From Gilvibacter sediminis (GTDB lineage Bacteria; Bacteroidota; Bacteroidia; Flavobacteriales; Flavobacteriaceae), in assembly GCF_028561565.1 (NCBI RefSeq), contig NZ_JAQQTE010000022.1:276456-340455 (forward strand): DNA of 64,000 nt, written 5' to 3'. This document shows positions 44,278 to 51,966 of the stretch, one piece after another. The translations under genes were made by a program, and so were the position numbers. Position 1 is the stretch's first letter, and every line of letters starts with the position of its first letter. The notes below the pieces were generated by a model that worked only from the letters and a program-made list of their open reading frames with translations, was not told where the DNA came from and made no database searches.

Positions 44278-44766
44278 TTAGAATTTAATGGTTCTTATGT
44301 TCGTAACGCCTTGTTTTAAAAGGTCAGCGATCTTTAAGGCGCGATCGATCTGTTTGTCTGTATTGTTTACTGCGGCCACTGTTGCTAAAATGCTTCGTTG
44401 CCCGCCAGGAGTGAGTTTTTCAAAGATGGCTTCTGCCTCCGGGTCTGTCCGGATCACCTCTGCAAAGGTCTCAGGTACTTCAAATTGGTACTTGGTATCG
44501 TCTATTTTTACCGTGGCCTGTACTTCGCTGCCCAATTCCAGATCAAGGGCCTTCATATGCTTTTTGCTCAGCATGATAAAATGTCCAAAGGCTTTTCTAA
44601 AAAGTATGGCCGCGTGCACTTTATAATCTTTACTCAGGTGAACAATTACGCGTTTGTTTCCGCCTTCCTTTAAAGCGTCAATATGCGCCTCAGGCAAGGG
44701 CAGGTAGCAAGACCAGCCTTTCCCTTGCTGTTTAACGGTGGTTGTATAGGAATAGCTTGCTGCCAA
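44278..44766 (-). CDS. DUF1905 / YdeI-OmpD-associated-like protein
   Basis: A 162-residue soluble protein. The N-terminal ~95 residues form a small beta barrel (WSCYLPLPEAHIDALKEG, RVIVHLSKD) typical of DUF1905. The C-terminal part (FEKLTPGGQRSILATVAAVNNTDKQIDRALKIADLL) is the YdeI/OmpD-associated helical region, called bacteriocin-protection-like in some databases. The start is a TTG directly after the upstream stop codon (TAA-TTG); no ATG is available. Function unknown. Confidence 0.8.
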   Translation of the reverse strand: MAASYSYTTTVKQQGKGWSCYLPLPEAHIDALKEGGNKRVIVHLSKDYKVHAAILFRKAFGHFIMLSKKHMKALDLELGSEVQATVKIDDTKYQFEVPETFAEVIRTDPEAEAIFEKLTPGGQRSILATVAAVNNTDKQIDRALKIADLLKQGVTNIRTIKF

Positions 44767-45684
44767 TTATTTCAATCCTAAGGTGTCTCTTAAAACACTG
44801 TCGCTATTGCTATTTCTGCGCCAGTAATCAGAACGAATGCTCTTGATCAAGGTTCCAGTAGTAGTGATCGTATCACTGCTGCCAAAGCCTTTGGGGTGAC
44901 TTTCTTCCCAGCCTAAAATTTTATGTGGAAAAGCGGTTTGAAAATCAATTTTAATGGTGCGCTTTAGTTCAGGGTACTTTAGGGTATAACTGCTGATACT
45001 ATCTGCGCTGCTTAACTCCGCTACGGCCTTATACGCCTGCGCTTTTACATGTTTTAATCTCAGATAGAAAAAGCTCGGGATCATTTCTAGATCTCCTTGC
45101 GGTAAATTATCGTTTTGTAGTCGAATCATAGACCAGAGGTCATCTTCTAACAAGGACTTGCTCAAACGCAATCCTTCTTGGCCCTCTCCTTGAAAGTAGG
45201 AGTTAATGTCTATCTCAAACTGATCTGTATTTTTGAGCTCCATATAAACATGACCGCACCATTCTTGTACAGAAGTGGCGATCTTTAAACTGTGCTGTCC
45301 ATCCTCAAAAGGGAAGAAGCTAGAATTGATCATGGAATAAGGATAGATCCCAGTATTGAAATTCTTGGTGAAATTCAGTTTAAGCACCGACGGATCTGCC
45401 GCTGTGGGATTATCTGCCTTAGTGAAGCTGCTTTTCGAGAAAGGCTCGGTCACAAAGATCATTGCCGCTTGGCCTTCTCTCAATTCTCCGTAACGCGCTT
45501 GAGAAAGGGCATAACTAGAAATTTCTGCCGTTCCGTTGAACCAGTAATCCTTGTGTTGTTGCGAAGGGGTGTATTTGAAATCGTTCGCTGAGGATTCCTG
45601 CGGACTTACTGCTCCGATCTCCGTTGTTTCTTTACAACTGATCACTGTCAGCATTAAAAAAAGAATAGTGAATAAGTTTCTCAT
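44767..45684 (-). CDS. conserved lipoprotein of Flavobacteriaceae
   Basis: A 305-residue lipoprotein: MRNLFTILFLMLTVISC with Cys17. The mature region has FNGTAEISSYALSQARYGELREGQAAMIFVTEP and many aromatic beta strands. Related flavobacterial proteins are sometimes named septum formation inhibitor Maf; I see no Maf nucleotide-binding motif and treat that name as wrong. Its true function is unknown. It is followed without a gap by the YdeI-like gene, and lies 37 bases after an alpha/beta hydrolase gene on the same strand. Confidence 0.72.
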   Translation of the reverse strand: MRNLFTILFLMLTVISCKETTEIGAVSPQESSANDFKYTPSQQHKDYWFNGTAEISSYALSQARYGELREGQAAMIFVTEPFSKSSFTKADNPTAADPSVLKLNFTKNFNTGIYPYSMINSSFFPFEDGQHSLKIATSVQEWCGHVYMELKNTDQFEIDINSYFQGEGQEGLRLSKSLLEDDLWSMIRLQNDNLPQGDLEMIPSFFYLRLKHVKAQAYKAVAELSSADSISSYTLKYPELKRTIKIDFQTAFPHKILGWEESHPKGFGSSDTITTTGTLIKSIRSDYWRRNSNSDSVLRDTLGLK

Positions 45685-45721
45685 CGCTAAATGCCTTTAG
45701 GTCTGAGGTGCTTTTCTGGTC

Positions 45722-46369
45722 TTAGATCCTTCCTTTTTCTGCCAATTCGTTAAGCATTTTGGTGTGCACCTCGTGTATTCCTTCAAAGGTACGAATGCAT
45801 AAGCGGTTGTCAAAGAGAGATTCGCCTCTTTCCTTTTGATCTTTTAGTTTTTCTGGAGTGATGTATTGATCTTTATCGCCATAGATATAATAGACAGGAG
45901 TTGCCGGATCTAAATAGTCAAAATCAGCTTTGGTCAATTCTACAGGAATGCCACCTGAATGCAAAACCAGCATTTTGGGTTGAATCTTTCTGCTAGCCAT
46001 CCAACGGCAAACTACAGATACACCTTGAGAATAACCCATCAGAATCAATTTAGAAAGGTCCAAGGATTCTGCCTCAAAGACCGCATCTATATAGTTGAGC
46101 ACGTTTTGAGTTTCTGCAGCAGTGTCCTCCCGAGTGAGCCAACTTGCCCCTACGTGTTTAAAATCAGGGCCTTGATAGTATTTGCTCGGCGCTTGCGGTG
46201 CAACAATATAATTGGACAGTGGATCCATGGCTTTGAAATACTTCAAAAAGTATCGGCTCAAATAGCCCATTCCGTGAAAGGCAAACCATAGATTTTGATC
46301 AGTCCCCTGGCGTTCGTTTAGGGTTTCATAGCTGTTTGAGTTTTGATAAATAACCCGTTTTGTAGTCAT
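45722..46369 (-). CDS. alpha/beta hydrolase (phospholipase/carboxylesterase type)
   Basis: A 215-residue cytoplasmic hydrolase. FAFHGMGYLSRYFLKYF provides the oxyanion region, GYSQGVSVVCRW the nucleophile elbow with its Ser, YIYGDKDQYI the Asp, and FEGIHEVHTKML the catalytic His. The GYSQG motif and overall length match the YpfH/carboxylesterase group acting on short acyl esters. It is the first gene of the long minus-strand run and is divergent from the menaquinone genes, 46 bases away. The -7 box of the men operon lies in the gap between them. Confidence 0.87.
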   Translation of the reverse strand: MTTKRVIYQNSNSYETLNERQGTDQNLWFAFHGMGYLSRYFLKYFKAMDPLSNYIVAPQAPSKYYQGPDFKHVGASWLTREDTAAETQNVLNYIDAVFEAESLDLSKLILMGYSQGVSVVCRWMASRKIQPKMLVLHSGGIPVELTKADFDYLDPATPVYYIYGDKDQYITPEKLKDQKERGESLFDNRLCIRTFEGIHEVHTKMLNELAEKGRI

Positions 46370-46390
46370 AAATGCTGCGGCCTAATTTTG
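46360..46390 (+). promoter_or_regulatory. promoter of the men operon (TTG-N20-TAATTTTG)
   Basis: TTG at 46360-46362 and TAATTTTG at 46383-46390 are 20 bases apart. The thioesterase ATG is 26 bases downstream of the -7 box. Confidence 0.65.
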
Positions 46391-46415
46391 TATATTTACA
46401 AAGTAAACGATTCAA

Positions 46416-46844
46416 ATGGAGTATACCAAAGAAGAACTTTTAGCGCGTTGCAATCAGATGTGCAAAAACACACTAATGGAAACGCTCAATATTGAATTTG
46501 TTGACTTTAATGATCATTCTATCACTGCAAAAATGCCCGTGAACTCTAGAGTCCATCAACCCGATGGCGTGCTTCACGGAGGCGCTTCGGTGGCACTGGC
46601 AGAAAGTGTAGGGAGCGCAGCGGCCTTTATCTTTCTCGGAAAGAAAGATGTACAGGTCAGGGGAATTGAAATTGCAGCCAATCACGTAAAATCCATTCGG
46701 GAAGGAGCGGTTTTCGCCAAGGCGGAGATCATGCACAAGGGAAGAACCACACAACTTTGGCAGATCCGAATTACCGATGAACAAAATAACTTAATCTCAC
46801 TCGTAAAACTAACAACACTAACGCTCTATAAGGAACAACCATGA
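46416..46844 (+). CDS. hotdog-fold thioesterase (likely DHNA-CoA thioesterase)
   Basis: A 142-residue PaaI/YdiI-type hotdog protein. MPVNSRVHQPDGVLHGGASVALAESVGSAAA contains the HGG active-site loop and the catalytic Glu in ALAESVGS, followed by GIEIAANHVKSIREG. This subgroup includes E. coli YdiI/MenI, which releases 1,4-dihydroxy-2-naphthoate from its CoA ester. Here it is the first gene of a unit with menF (four-base overlap) and menD, which supports the menaquinone role. Substrate specificity is inferred from context. Confidence 0.88.
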   Translation: MEYTKEELLARCNQMCKNTLMETLNIEFVDFNDHSITAKMPVNSRVHQPDGVLHGGASVALAESVGSAAAFIFLGKKDVQVRGIEIAANHVKSIREGAVFAKAEIMHKGRTTQLWQIRITDEQNNLISLVKLTTLTLYKEQP

Positions 46845-47914
46845 CACTCTTAGATTTTACTCCCCAAGTTGAATCGCATTTTAAAAACAACCTTCCTTTT
46901 GTAATTTATAACGAACCCAACAGCCTCAATGTCCATGCTTTATTGCAGCATAGTGACAAGCAACATCTGGTCAAAAATCTCACGCGAACCGGTTTTGTGT
47001 TTATGCCTTATTCCAGTAAGAATCGGGCTATTTTGATTCCCGATGAGCATGCTGATGCCTTAACTGTAGCTTTGGATGCCGATTATTTTCGCGATCTGGA
47101 CCCTCGGGTTGCTGCAACGGATGTGCCTATTGTTGGGGTCAATTACGAGCAGATGCTGAGTGAGGCTATTGAGCAGATCAGCAAAGGAAACCTGCTTAAA
47201 GTGGTTTGCAGTAGAAAAGACGTAGTGCCGGGTAGTTTTGACCCGATAGCACTTTTTCTAGCTACCTTAAAACATTATAAAGATGCCTTTGTGTATGCCT
47301 TTTATCACCCTAAAGTTGGATTTTGGATCGGAGCAACTCCAGAGACCTTCATCAAGGTAGATGGAACCACTTTTAAAACGATGGCCTTGGCTGGCACCCA
47401 AAAAGTATATCCCGATGTAAAGCCGCAGTGGACACCTAAAGAGGTCAATGAACAGAGTTTTGTCACTAAGGCCATAACCGAAAGCCTAGAGTCCTTAGCC
47501 AAGGTTATTGTTGTCTCTAAAACCTACAACAAACAAGCCGGGACCTTATGGCACATCTGCAATGATATTTCGGGAACCCTAAAGAACAAAAAAGAAATGC
47601 TACATCGCGTTTTGGAAGCTTTGCATCCAACTCCTGCAGTTTGTGGTTTGCCGCGTACAAAGGCCAAGAATTTCATCAGCAAACACGAAAATTACGATCG
47701 TGAGTACTATACCGGTTATTTAGGTAGGGTAACTGCTGGTTTAAATACACAACTATACGTAAATTTGCGTTGTATGAAAATTACGGACAAAGCGGCCGAG
47801 ATTTTTGTCGGTGGAGGTGTTACAGAGGGCTCTAACATTTTTGATGAATGGGTAGAGACCGTCAACAAAGCCGAAACCATGAAGCAAATTTTGCGCTTGC
47901 CGGTTCCGTCATAG
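46841..47914 (+). CDS. menF: isochorismate synthase
   Basis: A 357-residue chorismate-binding enzyme that opens menaquinone synthesis by turning chorismate into isochorismate. The MST-family core is clear: ISKGNLLKVVCSRKD, FYHPKVGFWIGATPETF, the LAGTQKV Lys-containing loop, PTPAVCGLPRTKAKNFI, YDREYYTGYLG and FVGGGVTEGS, with the Mg-binding Glu residues in place. The protein is shorter than E. coli MenF (431 residues) because the N-terminal part is reduced. It overlaps the thioesterase gene by four bases and precedes menD by four bases. Confidence 0.93.
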   Translation: MTLLDFTPQVESHFKNNLPFVIYNEPNSLNVHALLQHSDKQHLVKNLTRTGFVFMPYSSKNRAILIPDEHADALTVALDADYFRDLDPRVAATDVPIVGVNYEQMLSEAIEQISKGNLLKVVCSRKDVVPGSFDPIALFLATLKHYKDAFVYAFYHPKVGFWIGATPETFIKVDGTTFKTMALAGTQKVYPDVKPQWTPKEVNEQSFVTKAITESLESLAKVIVVSKTYNKQAGTLWHICNDISGTLKNKKEMLHRVLEALHPTPAVCGLPRTKAKNFISKHENYDREYYTGYLGRVTAGLNTQLYVNLRCMKITDKAAEIFVGGGVTEGSNIFDEWVETVNKAETMKQILRLPVPS

Positions 47915-47918
47915 CACA

Positions 47919-49610
47919 ATGGCCCAAAACCTAGAAGAGAAGACATATTCCAGTATACCTTTAGCGCAACTTGCTGTTGCTGCTTGCAAGGCACATGGAA
48001 TCTCTCGGGTAATTATTTCTCCGGGTTCCAGAAACGCTCCCCTTACTTTAGGTTTTACCAATGACCCGTATTTTGCTTGCTATTCTATAGTAGATGAACG
48101 CGTAGCGGCATTCTTTGGTCTGGGAATGAGTCAGTTCGATGGAGTGCCGACAGTCTTGATCTGTACTTCTGGCTCTGCGGTCTTAAATTATTTCCCTGCT
48201 ATAGCCGAAGCCTATTACAGCAGGATCCCCTTGGTAGTGCTTTCTGCGGATCGTCCCGCACACAAGATCGATATCGGAGATGGTCAGACCATTAAGCAGC
48301 AGGGTGTTTTTGGAGATCACGTGAGCTTTTCGGCCCAGTGTATTGAGGACTGCGGAGCAGATTCTGTCAATCATCAATATTTTCAGCGGGCGCTGAATAC
48401 TGCTATTAAGCAGAAGCGCCCAGTGCATCTCAACCTACCCTTTGAAGAACCCTTGTATCAATTGGTGGATGGTCCTTCAGTTCACTACATGGCAGAGACC
48501 CTAGTAGAGGAGAAAGCAGCTTTTGAACTACCTCTTGACTTTTTGGAGGATTTTGATCGCGCAAAACGAATCATGGTCATTGCCGGTGTAATGCCTCCAG
48601 GTGCGGTAGAAACGCAAGCGCTCGACAAACTGCTCAATGATCCTCGAGTTTTGATGCTCACAGAGACGACCTCTAATTTGCATCACTCCAAACTTGTCAG
48701 TGGTATTGATCAATTGATAGCAGCTTTAGATCCTGAGGAGTTAGCCGCTTTAAAGCCTGATCTTTTGATCTCCTTTGGCGGCATGGTGGTATCCAAGAAG
48801 ATCAAAGCCTTTTTGAGGGGTCATGCACCCAAATGGCATTGGCACATAGATCCTTTAGAAGCCAATGACACTTACTTTGCCTTAAAGGGGCATTTAGAGA
48901 CAACCGTTACAGATTTCTTAGAGCGATTGCCAGAATCTAAATGGAAGCAGGAAGCTTCTTATCAAAAGGATTGGTTGCAGTTGCGTGATGCTTTTAGAAA
49001 GAACCACCACCGCTATTTAGCAGCCATTCCCTTTTCTGACCTCAAAGCTTACGGTGTCGTTTTTGATGCACTGCCTGCGGGAATTACAATACAGGTTGCC
49101 AACAGTGCTGCCATACGCTATGCACAGTTGTTTGAATTGCCCGAAAGTGTTGCGGTTTATTGCAACAGAGGTACTAGTGGTATAGACGGTTCTACCAGTA
49201 CGGCCTTGGGACATGCTGTGGTTTGTGATGATCCGGTGCTATTTGTAACAGGAGATCTGAGTTTCTTCTATGACAGCAACGCCCTTTGGAACAATCACAC
49301 TCCGGCTAACTTTAGAATCATTTTGATCAATAATTCGGGCGGCGGAATCTTTAGAATCCTACCTGGAGACAAATCAAAAGACAATTTTACCACCTATTTT
49401 GAGACGGTGCACGGGCTCAATGCTTCCTCTTTAGCAGAAATGTACGGATGGGATTACAGCAGTGTAACTTCATTTTCCGATCTACATCAGCATTTGGAGG
49501 AATCTTTTTGGCAAGGTGATAAACCAGCAATATTAGAGGTCTTCACGCCTAGAGAAGAAAACGATCAGCTTCTTTTGGACTATTTCAAAGCGGTTAAGCA
49601 GGGTCTATAA
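47919..49610 (+). CDS. menD: SEPHCHC synthase MenD (ThDP-dependent)
   Basis: A 563-residue thiamine diphosphate enzyme joining isochorismate and 2-oxoglutarate. It begins SIPLAQLAVAACKAHGISRVIISPGSRNAPLTLGF with the conserved SPGSR, and VDERVAAFFGLGMS follows, carrying the catalytic Glu of the cofactor. The C-terminal ThDP motif starts at VTGDLSFFYDSNALWNNH (GDLSF for GDG) and ends INNSGGGIF. The length is typical of the family. It is third in the men unit; the convergent SpoIIAA-like gene overlaps its last 17 bases. Confidence 0.95.
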   Translation: MAQNLEEKTYSSIPLAQLAVAACKAHGISRVIISPGSRNAPLTLGFTNDPYFACYSIVDERVAAFFGLGMSQFDGVPTVLICTSGSAVLNYFPAIAEAYYSRIPLVVLSADRPAHKIDIGDGQTIKQQGVFGDHVSFSAQCIEDCGADSVNHQYFQRALNTAIKQKRPVHLNLPFEEPLYQLVDGPSVHYMAETLVEEKAAFELPLDFLEDFDRAKRIMVIAGVMPPGAVETQALDKLLNDPRVLMLTETTSNLHHSKLVSGIDQLIAALDPEELAALKPDLLISFGGMVVSKKIKAFLRGHAPKWHWHIDPLEANDTYFALKGHLETTVTDFLERLPESKWKQEASYQKDWLQLRDAFRKNHHRYLAAIPFSDLKAYGVVFDALPAGITIQVANSAAIRYAQLFELPESVAVYCNRGTSGIDGSTSTALGHAVVCDDPVLFVTGDLSFFYDSNALWNNHTPANFRIILINNSGGGIFRILPGDKSKDNFTTYFETVHGLNASSLAEMYGWDYSSVTSFSDLHQHLEESFWQGDKPAILEVFTPREENDQLLLDYFKAVKQGL

Positions 49611-50007
49611 TAGACTTACTCCATTCATTAGCACTTTTAATATCGTCAAAAACAGCGAAGGCTTTAGTGAAGAATTTTGATTCCAACATGGCATTTGCCG
49701 CGCTCACAGAGTCCTTGGCAACAATAGCGATTCCCTTTAGGTTGGGTACGCGTTCTAGATATTTATAGTCGTTGGGCTGCACGGAATAACTGTTGATCCT
49801 GTTGGAGATCATAGTAAAAGGCTTAGGGCCAATATATTTCAGACACTCCATGAGCAATTGAATACCCGTGACGTAAGAGATGTTCACGCCCTCGTTAAAT
49901 TCAGTAATGACTATTTGATCATAGAAATAGATATTCCCTAGTGCGGAATACTGCACATGTCTCGGCGATCTGCCGTCATCAAAATGGGTGTGGGGAGTGA
50001 GGTTCAT
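49594..50007 (-). CDS. SpoIIAA/STAS-like protein (copy 1)
   Basis: A 137-residue soluble protein with alternating strands and helices resembling the SpoIIAA-like/STAS fold. Shared landmarks with the protein encoded at 51425-51850 are MISNRINSYSVQPNDYKYLERVPNL (here) and YISNRIHDYSINPVDLKWFLELFP (there). The N-terminus (HTHFDDGRSPRHVQYSALG) differs. I know no activity for this group; in other flavobacteria such proteins are encoded singly. It is convergent with menD and divergent from the S1 protein gene. Confidence 0.7.
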   Translation of the reverse strand: MNLTPHTHFDDGRSPRHVQYSALGNIYFYDQIVITEFNEGVNISYVTGIQLLMECLKYIGPKPFTMISNRINSYSVQPNDYKYLERVPNLKGIAIVAKDSVSAANAMLESKFFTKAFAVFDDIKSANEWSKSIIDPA

Positions 50008-50083
50008 AAGGAAGGCCTAAAATACTCAAACCCGCCCACCCTCACAAATTAAAAACAGTTGTTTTTAGCATCACTCTAAGTTG

Positions 50084-50091
50084 TACATTTG
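50084..50091 (+). promoter_or_regulatory. -7 box TACATTTG for the S1 protein gene
   Basis: A perfect TAnnTTTG ending only four bases before the start ATG. A TTG lies 22 bases upstream. If used, the transcript would be leaderless or nearly so. Confidence 0.45.
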
Positions 50092-50095
50092 CCGC

Positions 50096-50923
50096 ATGGA
50101 ATTGGGTCAATACAATACACTTACCATCTTAAGGGAGACAGATCCTGGACTTTACTTAGGAGATACCGAAGAAAATGAGGTTTTACTTCCCCACAAATAC
50201 AAACCCCAGCAATACGCCATTGGTGACGCTATAGAGGTTTTTGTTTACCGGGATAATGAAGCGCGACTGATCGCTACAACCTTAATACCCAAAGCAGTTG
50301 TGGGTGAATTTGCTTATTTGCGCTGTTCTCAGCAAACCCCTCACGGTGCTTTTATGGAATGGGGAATTGAGAAGGACTTATTTGTGCCTTTTAAAGAACA
50401 AGCCCGAAAAATGACCCCGGGAAGTTGGTATACCGTGTACATCTACATAGATCCTAAGACAGAGCGCTTGGTAGGTTCATCTAAAACTAAGAAATACCTC
50501 TCCAACGATAACATCACCTTGAAGAAATACGACAAGGTGGATATTTTGATCACCCACATTACCGAGCGCGGCGCAAACGCTATTGTAAACGGTCAGCATG
50601 ATGGATTGATTTACATTGAGAATATCTTTGAGGATATCAGAAGCGGGGACAGATTGCCTGCTTACGTTAAAAAGATACGCCCGGACAACAAGATAGATCT
50701 ACTACTACAGCAAGAAGGCTATCGCAGCATTGAACCCAATGCAGAATTCCTCCTGGAAGAACTAGAGATGGCTGGCGGCTTTTTAGGGGTCACGGATAAA
50801 AGTGATCCGGATACCATCAAAGAATTGCTCGGAATGAGCAAAAAGAGTTTTAAAAAGGCTTTAGGATCCTTGTATAAGGCCAGAAAGGTAAAGATAGAAG
50901 ACGACGGAATCAGTCTTATCTAA
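50096..50923 (+). CDS. CvfB-like S1 RNA-binding protein
   Basis: A 275-residue protein of the CvfB/YitL family. Three S1-like OB domains come first (from MELGQYNTLTILRETDPGLYL, through GEFAYLRCSQQTPHGAFMEWG, to VDILITHITERGANAIVNGQHDGLIY). A winged-helix C-terminal domain follows (FLGVTDKSDPDTIKELLGMSKKSFKKALGSLYKARKV). In Staphylococcus CvfB affects virulence gene expression. The start fits the conserved N-terminus of the family; an in-frame ATG five codons upstream is less likely because it lies within the promoter box. It is convergent by eight bases with the next gene. Confidence 0.9.
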   Translation: MELGQYNTLTILRETDPGLYLGDTEENEVLLPHKYKPQQYAIGDAIEVFVYRDNEARLIATTLIPKAVVGEFAYLRCSQQTPHGAFMEWGIEKDLFVPFKEQARKMTPGSWYTVYIYIDPKTERLVGSSKTKKYLSNDNITLKKYDKVDILITHITERGANAIVNGQHDGLIYIENIFEDIRSGDRLPAYVKKIRPDNKIDLLLQQEGYRSIEPNAEFLLEELEMAGGFLGVTDKSDPDTIKELLGMSKKSFKKALGSLYKARKVKIEDDGISLI

Positions 50924-51374
50924 AAAAACGATTCCCACTGTAGGGTGAGCAACGCCAGCAAAAACCTCTTGTTGTTAGCGGGTCAAAGAATTGCAAACCG
51001 CGCATTTCTGTGTAAACCGTATTGGTCACCTTAGACTGTTTGTCATTGGCGTAAGGGCTTTGCACGGTAAACCCTAAGGATTTTACCCGAATCGGTCTAA
51101 TAGACATAGCGCGTACCCGGTCTTGATTGGTTTTATTAATTGCTGCCGACATGTCCACAGGCTCCCAAAAAGAACCTGCCTCTGTGTTGAAACTGATCGG
51201 GGTTAATGGATACGACCCGATGTAGACAAAGTTGTACTCCTCAGAAAATATATCCGGTTCATCCTCCAAAACAAAAGCGCCAAAATCAATAGTGAAAGTG
51301 TCTGGCTCTTGCGCCCAAATAGACACCGACCCGATCATCAGCAGTAACAGGATATAAATTCTTGGCCTTCTCAT
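50916..51374 (-). CDS. exported hypothetical protein
   Basis: A 152-residue protein with a signal peptide (MRRPRIYILLLLMIGSVSIWAQ). The mature region opens with an acidic stretch (FVLEDEPDIFSEEYNFVYIG) and then has beta-rich segments. The C-terminus holds two Cys close together (GFCWRCSP) that could form a disulfide or bind a metal. I recognise no family. It lies between the two SpoIIAA-like genes on the same strand as both, but the spacings (50 bases to the downstream end of copy 2) do not prove an operon. Confidence 0.65.
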   Translation of the reverse strand: MRRPRIYILLLLMIGSVSIWAQEPDTFTIDFGAFVLEDEPDIFSEEYNFVYIGSYPLTPISFNTEAGSFWEPVDMSAAINKTNQDRVRAMSIRPIRVKSLGFTVQSPYANDKQSKVTNTVYTEMRGLQFFDPLTTRGFCWRCSPYSGNRFFR

Positions 51375-51424
51375 AGCTGTAGCTAAAATAGCAAAAATCG
51401 CACCAAAAATATACTAGTAGTATG

Positions 51425-51850
51425 TTAACGCTTGTATTTGGAAATGCGATGCTGAGGCAATAAAAGCGCATCTAGAGCCTGAATCAATTGCTCGTGTGCA
51501 ACGATGGGGATGGGGGCGAAAAGCGACTCAAGTTCTAGATGACTTTTGCTTGGACTTTCATAAAACACAACGTGATAGGACTGCATGGCCGGAAAGAGTT
51601 CTAAAAACCATTTGAGATCAACGGGATTGATGCTGTAATCGTGTATGCGATTGGAAATATAATGGAACGGCTTATCCTCAGGATAGAAATTGGAGATCGC
51701 AAATATGATGCTGTAGGCTGCATCTCGGTCATAAACTGAGGCTTCATGCATCTGCGAGATCACAAAATCATCAAAAAAGAACAGATCGGTGCATTCTAAA
51801 TTGACTTCTTTCTTGCAAAATTTATAGATAACTGAACGTTCAACTCTCAT
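51425..51850 (-). CDS. SpoIIAA/STAS-like protein (copy 2)
   Basis: A 141-residue paralogue of the protein at 49594-50007, sharing the SNRI-x-x-YS-x-x-P-x-D-x-K core followed by an aromatic/Leu helix. Upstream strands (LFFFDDFVISQMHEASVYDRDAAYSIIFAISNFY) match the FYDQIVITEFNEGVNISYV segment of copy 1. Its start codon directly abuts an inverted repeat CCCCTAG...CTAGGGG that spans the -7 box. Function unknown; a regulatory role by analogy with SpoIIAA is only a possibility. Confidence 0.68.
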   Translation of the reverse strand: MRVERSVIYKFCKKEVNLECTDLFFFDDFVISQMHEASVYDRDAAYSIIFAISNFYPEDKPFHYISNRIHDYSINPVDLKWFLELFPAMQSYHVVFYESPSKSHLELESLFAPIPIVAHEQLIQALDALLLPQHRISKYKR

Positions 51851-51879
51851 CCCCTAGAATTTTTGTACAAAGCTAGGGG
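51851..51879. repeat. inverted repeat CCCCTAG-N15-CTAGGGG at the copy 2 promoter
   Basis: Perfect seven-base arms (51851-51857 and 51873-51879) flank 15 bases. The minus-strand -7 box TAGCTTTG (51868-51875) overlaps the right arm and the ATG touches the left arm. It looks like an operator. Confidence 0.5.
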
Positions 51880-51966
51880 TGGTATATGAGAAGCGATTCA
51901 AATCACTCTTCTGAAAATCAGTGTTTTAGACAAACGGACAATAAACTCGATAAACGACCCTAAGCC

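Noticed and set aside
44767-45684. Maf (septum formation inhibitor) function
   Set aside because: The Maf nucleotide-binding motif is absent and the protein is a lipoprotein; the label used for relatives appears to be an annotation error.
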